From Amylibacter sp. (GTDB lineage Bacteria > Pseudomonadota > Alphaproteobacteria > Rhodobacterales > Rhodobacteraceae): DNA of 7,663 nt. The notes under the pieces were generated by a model. It was not told the origin of the DNA. It was given only the letters and a program-made list of their open reading frames with translations, and made no database searches. Shown piece after piece: positions 1 to 6,229 of the stretch (within the stretch, counting starts at the first letter, position 1; each line of letters begins with the position of its first letter). The stretch covers positions 1 through 7,663 of the forward strand of contig JALWOO010000150.1 in NCBI GenBank assembly GCA_027083485.1, read 5' to 3'. Position numbers and translations under genes: made by a program.

Positions 1-212
1 CCCGCTTGCAAGGCTGGCTGGAAGGGCTGAGCCGCGACACGGTAGCCGTTTGCCACATCGGGATCATGCGGGTGTTGCTGGCCATGGCGACCGGCTGGAA
101 TTTCGGTGGGCCACCCCCGTTCCGGATCAAACGCAACCGCCTGTTCGTGATCCATCTGGACGGGGGCAAAATGCGCCACGACCCCGACCCGATCCGCCTG
201 TTGGAGCGATAA
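1..212 (+). CDS. Histidine phosphatase family protein, C-terminal part (5' end outside window)
   Basis: An open frame runs from the left edge (first full codon at 3) to a TAA at 210-212, giving about 69 C-terminal residues. The segment TVAVCHIGIMRVLLA matches the second conserved histidine block of the histidine phosphatase (phosphoglycerate mutase-like) superfamily, where the usual form is 'vvtHgGvir'. That His takes part in phosphate binding. A hydrophobic AMATGW stretch and a short beta-rich tail follow, as is usual at the end of this fold. The N-terminal RHG motif with the phospho-accepting His is outside the window, so catalytic competence cannot be judged. The gene ends 3 nt before the glycosyltransferase start, so it is almost certainly in the same operon. 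It probably dephosphorylates a sugar or other small phosphometabolite in that pathway, but the substrate is unknown. Confidence 0.75.
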   Translation, partial: RLQGWLEGLSRDTVAVCHIGIMRVLLAMATGWNFGGPPPFRIKRNRLFVIHLDGGKMRHDPDPIRLLER

Positions 213-215
213 CCC

Positions 216-1340
216 ATGCGCGTGATGATCCTTGTAACGCACCTGCTGGGCACCGGCCATCTGAGCCGCGCCGCCACTTTGGCGCGGGCCTTTGTGGCAG
301 GCGGGCATTCGGTTGATCTCGTCTCTGGCGGCACACCGGTTGGCAATCTGGATTATTCGGGCATGGCCTTGCACCAACTGCCGCCGGTGAAATCGGACGG
401 AGTGAATTTCACCCGTCTGCTGGATGAAAACGGTGTGGTGGTGGATGAAACCTATCTGCAAAACCGTCGCAAAATTGCCTGTGATCTGGTCCGGCAAACC
501 GCGCCGGATATCCTGATCACCGAACTTTACCCCTTTGGCCGCCGCGTTTTACGGCACGAATTTCAGGCGGTGATTGAAACGGCCCATAGCCAGCCACAAC
601 AGCCGCTGGTGCTGTGTTCCATCCGCGATATCCTTGCGCCGCCCTCCAAACCGGAAAAGGCAACCAAGACAGAAGCAATCATTACCCGCGATTATTCCGC
701 CGTGCTGATACATTCAGATCAGGCGCTGATGCCGCTGGAAACCAGCTGGCCGGTGACGGCCTCCCTTGCAAAAATGCTTGCCTATACCGGTTTTGTCGCC
801 CCACCCCCGCCGGTGCCGCACCCTGACGGGGTCGGCCAAGGCGAGGTGCTGGTCACTGCGGGCGGTGGTGGCGTCGGGACGGATCTGTTCAGCGTTGCCG
901 TTCAGGCCGCCAGACAGGACAGCCGCCATTGGCGGCTTTTGGTCGGGGGCAGTGATGCCGCCAGCGAGATTACGCGCTTGCAGGCTCTGGCGGGGGACAC
1001 CGCCATAACCATTGAACCGACCCGCCCGGATTTTCGCCAGATGCTGCCCCATGCCGCTGCGGCGGTGGCCATGTGTGGCTATAATACCGCTATGGACCTG
1101 TTGCAAACCGGCACTCCTGCGGTGTTCATTCCCTTTGATGCGGGCGGAGAAGTGGAACAGACCCTGCGCGCAAACCGGCTGGCGACAAGTGGGCAATTCG
1201 ACGTGGTGACAGCCGCCAGCCTGACGCCGGAAAAACTGCTGGCGGCGCTGAATACTGTGAAACGCCAGACCCCGCCCCCGATGCAGAATTTTGACGGGGC
1301 AAGGCAAACCGTACGGATTGTTGAAAGGATGCGGAAATGA
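216..1340 (+). CDS. MurG/GT28-like glycosyltransferase (predicted, COG4671-like)
   Basis: This is a 374-residue protein with the two-Rossmann-domain layout of GT-B glycosyltransferases. Near the N-terminus, GTGHLSRA (12-19) is the glycine-rich loop seen in MurG-like enzymes ('G.GH..R'). The linker to the C-terminal domain is proline-rich (about 195-204). The C-terminal domain begins VLVTAGGGGVG (211-221) and carries CGYNTAMDLLQTGTPAVFIPF-like residues (287-307), the nucleotide-sugar binding helix region of the GT28 C-terminal domain. A cytoplasmic enzyme transferring a sugar from a nucleotide donor is inferred; donor and acceptor are unknown. No membrane segment or signal peptide is seen. A GGAG at 203-206 supports the ATG at 216. 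The gene lies 3 nt after the phosphatase gene and overlaps the next gene by 4 nt (ATGA), indicating translational coupling. It is not MurG itself, since its neighbours are not division/cell wall genes and the sequence is divergent. Confidence 0.8.
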   Translation: MRVMILVTHLLGTGHLSRAATLARAFVAGGHSVDLVSGGTPVGNLDYSGMALHQLPPVKSDGVNFTRLLDENGVVVDETYLQNRRKIACDLVRQTAPDILITELYPFGRRVLRHEFQAVIETAHSQPQQPLVLCSIRDILAPPSKPEKATKTEAIITRDYSAVLIHSDQALMPLETSWPVTASLAKMLAYTGFVAPPPPVPHPDGVGQGEVLVTAGGGGVGTDLFSVAVQAARQDSRHWRLLVGGSDAASEITRLQALAGDTAITIEPTRPDFRQMLPHAAAAVAMCGYNTAMDLLQTGTPAVFIPFDAGGEVEQTLRANRLATSGQFDVVTAASLTPEKLLAALNTVKRQTPPPMQNFDGARQTVRIVERMRK

Positions 1341-2098
1341 CCGGCTGGGCGGATCTGGAACAGGAATTGGATTTGTGGCGGCAGCAGGGGTTAACCCTGC
1401 CGCTCTGGTGGCGGGATGATGATGCCATTGCCCCGAGTGCGGCGCTCGACCATTTGTTGCAACTGTCCGGCGACAGCGGCCTGCCGGTGCATCTGGCGGT
1501 TATTCCAAAAGGTGCAACCGCCGCGTTGGCGCAACATCTACAGGGCACCGCCGCCATTCCGGTTGTGCATGGCTTTGCCCATATCAACCACGCCCCCAAG
1601 GGTCGCAAAAAGATGGAATTCGGGTGGGATAGGTCGTTAGAACAAATCCAGAGCGATATTGAAACTGGCCTAAACAGGCTGCAAACCCTGTTTGGCCCCG
1701 CCCTTGCGCCGCTGTTTGTCCCCCCTTGGAACCGCATTGCGCCCGAGGTTTTACCCCTGTTGCAACAGGCCGGTTATCGCGGATTATCGACCTTTACCCC
1801 GCGCCAAAGGCCCGAAGCCTGTACCGGTCTGGCGCAGATTAACACCCACATCGACCCGATCGACTGGCATCACAGCCGTTCCTGCCATCCGGTGGAAATG
1901 CTGCTGGGCCAGACGCTTGCCCTGCTGCAAGACCGGCGGGCGGGGCGCACGGACAATACGGAACCTCTGGGGCTGTTGACCCACCATCTGGTGCATGACA
2001 GCGCCATTCGGGATTTCACCGCCCGATTTATTACAACCCTTATGGCGGGGCCGGTATCAATCTGGTCCGCCCATTCCCTGAAAGGAACCACCCCATGA
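1337..2098 (+). CDS. Polysaccharide deacetylase-like (NodB-fold) protein
   Basis: This 253-residue protein carries the landmarks of carbohydrate esterase family 4-type deacetylases in a divergent form. WWRDDDA (24-30) supplies the catalytic/metal aspartates. HGFAHINH (78-85) resembles the metal-binding H-x3-H block. PPWNR (129-133) matches the 'PP' substrate-groove motif. NTHIDPIDW (169-177) and LTHH (214-217) resemble the later motifs, the last giving the catalytic-site His. The family hydrolyses N- or O-acetyl groups on sugars using a divalent metal. There is no signal peptide, so unlike classical CE4 enzymes this one should act in the cytoplasm, perhaps on a precursor made by the glycosyltransferase next to it. 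AAGGA at 1325-1329 sits 7 nt before the start codon, which overlaps the previous stop in ATGA. The 3' end overlaps the methyltransferase gene in the same way. The fold assignment is fairly secure; the substrate is unknown. Confidence 0.75.
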   Translation: MTGWADLEQELDLWRQQGLTLPLWWRDDDAIAPSAALDHLLQLSGDSGLPVHLAVIPKGATAALAQHLQGTAAIPVVHGFAHINHAPKGRKKMEFGWDRSLEQIQSDIETGLNRLQTLFGPALAPLFVPPWNRIAPEVLPLLQQAGYRGLSTFTPRQRPEACTGLAQINTHIDPIDWHHSRSCHPVEMLLGQTLALLQDRRAGRTDNTEPLGLLTHHLVHDSAIRDFTARFITTLMAGPVSIWSAHSLKGTTP

Positions 2099-2571
2099 GC
2101 CGACTGGATAGCATGCTGCGCCGATTTACTGCCCAACGGGACGGGCTGAACTGGGCCGCCGAGCGGGTGGCCGACATGCCGGGCGATGCGCTCGATATGG
2201 GGTTGGGCAACGGGCGCACCTATGACCATATGCGCGAGATCATGCCAGACCGGCGGATCTGGGTAATGGACCGGATTTTGCAATGCCACCACAGCTGCGT
2301 TCCCCCCGAAGAAGACTTTCTGATGGGAGAAGCCGAAGACAGCCTTGCCAGGCTCGCCGGTATGGGGGCGAAGATTGTGCTGTCCCATTATGATTTCGGT
2401 TTTGGCGTAAAGGAAAAAGACGTGGAGGAGGCCGCCCGTTTCAGCCCGCTGATTGCCAAGGTGATGGCCAAGGGCGGGGTGATTGTATCAGGACAGCCGC
2501 TGGTCGGGTTTGCCGCCTTGCAGGGGCCTGCGCATATTGCGCCGGACCGGTATTATTTTTACGAAGCTTAG
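2095..2571 (+). CDS. Small class I SAM-dependent methyltransferase (Methyltransf_17-like)
   Basis: This 158-residue protein has the class I methyltransferase SAM-binding loop ALDMGLGNGRTYDH (32-45). It is followed by an acidic residue at the end of strand 2 (VMDR, D59) that would contact the SAM ribose. HYDFGFG (98-104) lies at the motif IV position, and AKGGVIVSGQ (125-134) looks like the strand after it. The protein is short for the superfamily, which agrees with the compact DUF-type group I recall as Methyltransf_17, with members in marine Rhodobacterales; I could not check this. It would methylate a small molecule or glycan intermediate in the cytoplasm. AAGGA at 2082-2086 lies 8 nt upstream of the ATG, and the start overlaps the previous stop by 4 nt. 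It is the last gene of the operon, followed by hairpins. The acceptor is unknown. Confidence 0.75.
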   Translation: MSRLDSMLRRFTAQRDGLNWAAERVADMPGDALDMGLGNGRTYDHMREIMPDRRIWVMDRILQCHHSCVPPEEDFLMGEAEDSLARLAGMGAKIVLSHYDFGFGVKEKDVEEAARFSPLIAKVMAKGGVIVSGQPLVGFAALQGPAHIAPDRYYFYEA

Positions 2572-2593
2572 GGAATAGGCGTAGGAAATAAGA

Positions 2594-2651
2594 GGGGGCG
2601 CTGCCCCCAAACCCTGCGGGTTTTCCCCCGGAATATTTGGGGAAAATGGAA
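2594..2651 (+). repeat. Triple-hairpin intergenic element after the glycan operon (terminator / REP-like)
   Basis: Twenty-two bases after the methyltransferase stop, three small hairpins follow one another. The first is GGGGGC-GCT-GCCCCC (2594-2608). The second is AAACCC-TGC-GGGTTT plus one more T (2609-2624). The third is CCCC (2626-2629) pairing with GGGG (2639-2642) across an AT-rich loop containing ATATTT. The block ends in GAAAATGGAA (2642-2651). The second hairpin with its T run could end transcription of the upstream operon. The ATATTT...GAAAATGGAA end recurs after mutY (7346-7365), so this is probably one member of a dispersed repeat family rather than a unique terminator. Confidence 0.6.
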
Positions 2652-2719
2652 ATGGGCATTTGTTGCTTTGTATCTGCTTATATGGCAAATTGTGAATATA
2701 ACAGAACACAGGGAAGCCC

Positions 2720-3703
2720 ATGACCATCTTTAAACCAACCCGCCGTCAGCTGCTGGAGGCGGCTTGTTTAACTCCGATGCTGGCGCTGCCAGCCAGTGCC
2801 GCTACAAATTTGCTTGCACCGTCGCGACCCCAGCCGGCAGCTTCGCACCGGTTCAAGGTTGGCCAAGCGCAGATTACCGTGATTTCCGACGGGAATCTGA
2901 ATGTTCCGGTGGCCGGCCTTGGCGTGAATGCCGATCGGGCCGAGGTGCAGAAATTCCTGACGGATCATGCCCTGTCTGCCAGCAACAACTATGCCCATAC
3001 CAACCATGTATTGGTGGAAATGGGCGACATAAAACTGCTTGTCGATGTGGGGTCCGGCGACCGTTTTCAGGATTCCGCCGGACGGCTGGTGGCCAATATG
3101 GAAGCTATTGGCATTGATCCGGCCGACATCACCCATGTCTTTATCACCCATGCCCATCCGGATCATGTTTGGGGGATTCGCGATGATTTTGATGAACCCG
3201 TTTTCACCGAGGCCGAATATATCATCGGGGCCGGTGAATATGATTGGTGGATGACAAATGACCGCGCCAATATGGTCGAGCAGAGCTTGCAACAATTCGT
3301 TGTCGGGGCGGTGAATGCCCTGTCCACCGAAGGGCTGGAATGGACCGTGGCCCAAAACAACCATGAAATCGCCCCCGGTTTGCGGTTGATTGATACGCCG
3401 GGTCATACGCTGGGCCATATGAGCCTTGTTGTCGAAAGTGATGGCCAGTCGCTGATCGCGCTCGGGGACAGCATGTCCCATGCCTATATGAGTGTCGAAC
3501 AACCCGAGTGGGTGAACGCCATCGACATGGACAAAGAGGCCACTGTCACCACCCGCCTGCATCTGCTGGACATGGCGGCAACCGATGGCATGGCGGTTCT
3601 GGGGTATCACTTCCCGTTCCCGGGGGTCGGCCATATCGTCAGTGACAAAATGGGCGGGTATCGTTTTATGCCTGCCCTGTGGCGCTGGCAGGATGCCGGT
3701 TAA
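2720..3703 (+). CDS. Exported MBL-fold metallohydrolase with Tat-type signal
   Basis: This 327-residue protein has the metallo-beta-lactamase fold. HAHPDH (144-149) is the HxHxDH metal-binding signature. TPGHTLGH (226-233) gives the next metal His, GDSM (249-252) the bridging Asp, and GYHFPFPGVGH (295-305) the final His region. All expected ligands of a two-zinc site are present. The N-terminus has a twin arginine (TRRQLLE, 7-13), a moderately hydrophobic stretch and ALPASA near residue 27, as in a Tat signal peptide, so the protein should reach the periplasm with its metals loaded. AGGGAAG at 2710-2716 sets the ATG at 2720. It looks monocistronic: hairpins lie upstream and a palindrome downstream, facing a convergent operon. 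The MBL family includes lactonases, glyoxalase II-like enzymes and others. The HFPFPGVGH end resembles lactonase-like MBL proteins, but the substrate cannot be assigned. Confidence 0.85.
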   Translation: MTIFKPTRRQLLEAACLTPMLALPASAATNLLAPSRPQPAASHRFKVGQAQITVISDGNLNVPVAGLGVNADRAEVQKFLTDHALSASNNYAHTNHVLVEMGDIKLLVDVGSGDRFQDSAGRLVANMEAIGIDPADITHVFITHAHPDHVWGIRDDFDEPVFTEAEYIIGAGEYDWWMTNDRANMVEQSLQQFVVGAVNALSTEGLEWTVAQNNHEIAPGLRLIDTPGHTLGHMSLVVESDGQSLIALGDSMSHAYMSVEQPEWVNAIDMDKEATVTTRLHLLDMAATDGMAVLGYHFPFPGVGHIVSDKMGGYRFMPALWRWQDAG

Positions 3704-3707
3704 AGCA

Positions 3708-3829
3708 GTCTGCCTAGAGCGTTTCGACTTTTGTTTGGATCAATAGACAACGCAATTCCCATTTGAGCGTTAGCGAAAGACCGGGAATTGCGTTTCAACA
3801 TAAAGTCGAAACGCTTTATTTGGGCAGAC
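3708..3829. repeat. Nested inverted repeat between convergent genes
   Basis: Three pairs of perfectly complementary arms are nested symmetrically. The outermost is GTCTGCC (3708-3714) with GGCAGAC (3823-3829). The middle is AGCGTTTCGACTTT (3718-3731) with AAAGTCGAAACGCT (3802-3815). The inner is AACGCAATTCCC (3749-3760) with GGGAATTGCGTT (3783-3794). The central loop is 3761-3782. The spacer between middle and inner arms is 17 nt on the left and 7 nt on the right, so a bulge is expected. The left arms begin 4 bases after the metallohydrolase stop. The right middle arm ends at the base next to the CoA-transferase stop codon (3816-3818), and the outermost right arm lies in its last sense codons. 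It could terminate both transcripts, and its sequence looks like a mobile palindromic repeat of alphaproteobacteria. Confidence 0.85.
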
Positions 3830-4958
3830 GCGACAGCACCGCTTGCGTGTCTGCCCCGAGTTTTGGCGAGGCTTTATCCATTTGCAATTCGGCCTCTGAA
3901 AACCGCATGGGCGAGCGCACGGACGGCACGCCCTGAATTTCCAGCCGCATGCCACGGTGGATGATCTGCGGGTCGTCAAACACTTCGGCAAGGTTGTTGA
4001 TCGGGCCAGCCGGCACGTTGTTGGCTTCGCAGTCTTGCAAAAGGGCCGCTTTGCGGCGTTTCAGGGTTTCGACCGTGAGAATTTCCGTCAACACATCGCG
4101 ATTGGCCACCCGATCCGGATTGCGCTGGAAACGGACATCGGTGGCCAGTTCGGGCAAACCCAGCACCGCACAGAAACGTGCGAACTGCCCGTCGTTTCCC
4201 ACCGCGATGATGACATGGCCATCGGCCACTTCCATCACTTGATAAGGCACAATCGCCGGATGGGCGTTGCCGCTCTGGCCCGGCGGGGTGCCGGTGGCCA
4301 GATAGCTCATGGCCTGATTGGCGGTCACAGCGGTAGCCACATCCAGAAGCGACATGTCGATATGCTGGCCTTTGCCGGTGCTGGCGCGTTGGTGCAGCGC
4401 CGCCTGAATGGCGATCACGCTGTACAGGCCGGTAAACAGATCGGTTATCGCCACGCCGGTTTTTTGCGGCTCGCGGCCCGGCTCGCCGGTGATCGACATC
4501 AGGCCGCTCATGCCCTGCATCAGGAAATCATATCCGGCACGCGGTGCATAGGGGCCGGTTTGGCCGAATCCGGTGATTGAACAATAGATAAGCGCCGGAT
4601 GATCCGCCTGCAGGCTCTGATAATCCAGCCCGTATTTGGCCAGCCCGCCGAGCTTGAAATTCTCGATCAGCACATCCGCATCGGCAATCAGCGCCTTGAG
4701 CTGTGCCTGCCCTTCGGGCGTGCGAAAATCAATCACCACGGATTTCTTGCCGCGATTGCAAGCATGGTAATAGGCGGCGGAACGGTCCCCCTCCCGTTCA
4801 ATGAAAGGCGGACCCCATTTGCGGGTATCGTCGCCGTCCGGGCTTTCGATTTTGATGACTTCCGCGCCAAGATCTGCCAGCGTCTGACCGGCCCAGGGGC
4901 CAGCCAGAATACGCGCCAGTTCGATGACTTTGACGCCCGCCAAGGGGGCCTTGTTCAT
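3816..4958 (-). CDS. CaiB/BaiF family III CoA-transferase
   Basis: This 380-residue protein is of normal length for family III CoA-transferases. These are interlocked dimers that move CoA between carboxylic acids through an enzyme-bound aspartyl-CoA intermediate. The N-terminal block GVKVIELARILAGPWAG (8-24) followed by LADLGAEVIKIESP (28-41) is the family hallmark. GDDTRKWGPPF (42-52) and CNRGKKSVVIDF (67-78) are also typical. The predicted nucleophile is D173 in VAITDLFTG (169-177), aligning with D169 of formyl-CoA transferase. The N-terminal sequence, especially DDTRKWGPPF, recalls succinyl-CoA:glutarate-type members, but substrate cannot be settled from sequence. It is cytoplasmic, with no signal peptide. 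The start lies 3 nt after the dsbA-like stop, with GGCGG overlapping that gene's last codons as a weak ribosome site, so it is the third gene of the - strand operon. Its last codons and stop lie in and beside the nested palindrome. Confidence 0.88.
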   Translation of the reverse strand: MNKAPLAGVKVIELARILAGPWAGQTLADLGAEVIKIESPDGDDTRKWGPPFIEREGDRSAAYYHACNRGKKSVVIDFRTPEGQAQLKALIADADVLIENFKLGGLAKYGLDYQSLQADHPALIYCSITGFGQTGPYAPRAGYDFLMQGMSGLMSITGEPGREPQKTGVAITDLFTGLYSVIAIQAALHQRASTGKGQHIDMSLLDVATAVTANQAMSYLATGTPPGQSGNAHPAIVPYQVMEVADGHVIIAVGNDGQFARFCAVLGLPELATDVRFQRNPDRVANRDVLTEILTVETLKRRKAALLQDCEANNVPAGPINNLAEVFDDPQIIHRGMRLEIQGVPSVRSPMRFSEAELQMDKASPKLGADTQAVLSRLPK

Positions 4959-4961
4959 GGA

Positions 4962-5600
4962 TTAACCGCCGAGTTTTGCGTCCAGAATTTCCTTGAGGCC
5001 GGAATAGGCCTGATTGGGAACCTGTTCGCCATTGATCATAAAGGTCGGCGTGCCGGAAATATCATCGGCAGTCGTGGTTCTCTGGTATTCTTCAACCAAT
5101 GCTTTGGCCTTTTCCTGATCCAGCAGGCAAGCCTCCATGGTGTCGTCATCCATACCGGCAATTTTGCCCAGTTTTTTCAGGTTGGCGACAATGGTGGCCG
5201 GCTCGCCACCGCCCAGCCATTCGCGTTGTTGGCGCATCAGAAGATCGACAAAGCCAAAGTATTTGTCTTCTCCGGCACAGCGCGCCAGCATGCCGGCCCA
5301 GAGGCCAAACCGGTCAAAATAGACCTCGCGAAAGATGAACCGCACCTTGCCCGTGTCGATGTAATCTTTTTTCAGATCGGGAAACACGTTCTTGTGGAAA
5401 TTGGCGCAATGGGGACAGGTGAACGAGGCATATTCAATCATCGTTACCGGTGCGTCCTCTGCGCCCAGGGCCATTTCGACCACTTTGGACATTTCGCCTT
5501 CTGTCGGGGCAGCCGTTTCCTGAGCCAGCGCCGGTGTGCCAGCCATCAGCAAGGCAGCGCCTGCAAGGGTTTTGAATGTGTCTCTACGGGTATGGGTCAT
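4962..5600 (-). CDS. DsbA-family periplasmic thiol:disulfide oxidoreductase
   Basis: The protein is 212 residues from the ATG at 5598-5600. I chose this start over an upstream in-frame one (5777) for two reasons. Residues 1-27 form an export signal (THTRRDTFK, then a hydrophobic run to ALAQ) that the longer version would bury. Also, TGAGG lies 7 nt upstream, overlapping the stop of the previous gene. The mature part has the thioredoxin-fold active site FTCPHC (60-65, redox cysteines 62 and 65), the same CPHC as E. coli DsbA. The cis-proline loop is GTPTF (183-187, Pro185). Two further cysteines, C108 and C158, lie in the inserted helical domain and may form a structural disulfide. The twin arginine suggests Tat export. 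It should catalyse disulfide formation in periplasmic proteins. It is the middle gene of a - strand operon, 7 nt after the dciA-like gene and 3 nt before the CoA-transferase. Confidence 0.9.
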   Translation of the reverse strand: MTHTRRDTFKTLAGAALLMAGTPALAQETAAPTEGEMSKVVEMALGAEDAPVTMIEYASFTCPHCANFHKNVFPDLKKDYIDTGKVRFIFREVYFDRFGLWAGMLARCAGEDKYFGFVDLLMRQQREWLGGGEPATIVANLKKLGKIAGMDDDTMEACLLDQEKAKALVEEYQRTTTADDISGTPTFMINGEQVPNQAYSGLKEILDAKLGG

Positions 5601-5607
5601 GTTGGCC

Positions 5608-6147
5608 TCAGTTTTGGTATTTCGGTTTGGATAGGATATTTTCACCAAGCGCAGCAAGGGCCTGGCGAAGGCTGGAATCGCCCACATCGGCAACGGTTTT
5701 GGCAATTTTCGCCTTTTCCTGTGCAGGGATAACACGTTTTGCCGGTTTGTGTTCAAACGCGGATTGCGGTTCGGCAAAACCGGTTGGTGCGGTTTGGGTC
5801 AGGTGAATGCGGTTGATGGCGTTATAGCCATAACAGCCGTTCACCCGTTTGATAATCTGCGGCAATTGCATTTGCAGCATCGGGGCATTGGCCCCCGTAC
5901 ACAGCAAGGTTAACGTCGCGCCGATGCCTTGGCGGGAATAATTCACCTTTACCGGCTGGGCGATGCGGGCCACGGATTCGCCGGCAATTTCGGACCAATG
6001 GGTCAACAGACGGGTTTCGGAAAACCCCCGTTTTTCGGATGCTTTGCGAATCTGGCCACCAAGGATACCGCCCGTCTGGGTGAATCCCCGTCGCCCCCGT
6101 TTGGAAACGGTTTTCTTAACTGGTTTCTGGCTATTCGGGCGGCGCAT
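5608..6147 (-). CDS. dciA: DciA-like protein (DUF721), probable DnaB helicase loader/operator
   Basis: This 179-residue protein contains a DUF721 domain at about residues 28-116. HWSEIAGESVARIAQPVKV (50-68) is the characteristic block. It is followed by a beta hairpin (GATLTLLCTGANAPMLQM, 76-93) and LPQIIKRVNGCYGYNAINRI (95-114), the KH-like core of this family. DUF721 members include DciA, which loads or operates the replicative helicase DnaB in bacteria lacking DnaC/DnaI-type loaders. The basic N-terminus (RRPNSQKPVKKTVSKRGRR, 2-20) could bind DNA. The C-terminal 60 residues are low in motif content and probably disordered apart from a final helix. The ATG at 6145-6147 has GGA about 7 nt upstream. 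It is the first gene of the - strand operon and divergent from mutY, a neighbourhood I associate with Rhodobacterales chromosomes. The gene symbol rests on family similarity only. Confidence 0.8.
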   Translation of the reverse strand: MRRPNSQKPVKKTVSKRGRRGFTQTGGILGGQIRKASEKRGFSETRLLTHWSEIAGESVARIAQPVKVNYSRQGIGATLTLLCTGANAPMLQMQLPQIIKRVNGCYGYNAINRIHLTQTAPTGFAEPQSAFEHKPAKRVIPAQEKAKIAKTVADVGDSSLRQALAALGENILSKPKYQN

Positions 6148-6229
6148 GTTTATCCAAAGGTTAATTGATCCCTAACTTAGCCTGCACTGTAGCAGATACC
6201 AGTACAGAACGAAACAAAGGCGATAAAAC
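6148..6229. promoter_or_regulatory. Divergent intergenic region between dciA and mutY, with short dyads
   Basis: These 82 bases must hold promoters for both directions. Overlapping inverted repeats are visible: CTGC (6182-6185) with GCAG (6192-6195), and CTGTA (6187-6191) with TACAG (6203-6207). They lie near the middle and could be an operator, or chance. I could not pick convincing -35/-10 pairs for either side, and no GTTC-N7-GTTC alphaproteobacterial LexA box is present. AAAGG at 6216-6220 is the likely ribosome site for mutY. Confidence 0.35.

Noticed and set aside
714..1307. - strand open frame of 197 codons opposite the glycosyltransferase
   Set aside because: It is antisense shadow with cysteine- and arginine-rich, low-sense composition.
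2663..2702. Possible sigma-70 promoter for the MBL gene (TATAAC at 2697-2702)
   Set aside because: No acceptable -35 box lies 16-18 nt upstream, and the start site would fall on the ribosome site; too weak to list.
2768..3634. - strand open frame of 288 codons opposite the MBL gene
   Set aside because: It is antisense to a gene with complete metal-binding motifs, and it has no motif of its own.
4599..5732. Long + strand open frame (377 codons) opposite the dsbA-like and CoA-transferase genes
   Set aside because: It runs antisense across two genes with clear family motifs and crosses their junction. Its composition looks like the complement of coding sequence, and no domain is seen.
5601..5777. 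N-terminal extension of the DsbA-like protein to an upstream start
   Set aside because: It would overlap the dciA-like gene extensively and bury the export signal; the ATG at 5600 has a good ribosome site.
6203..6220. Possible SOS box near GAACGAAAC upstream of mutY
   Set aside because: The alphaproteobacterial LexA spacing GTTC-N7-GTTC (or its complement) is not present.
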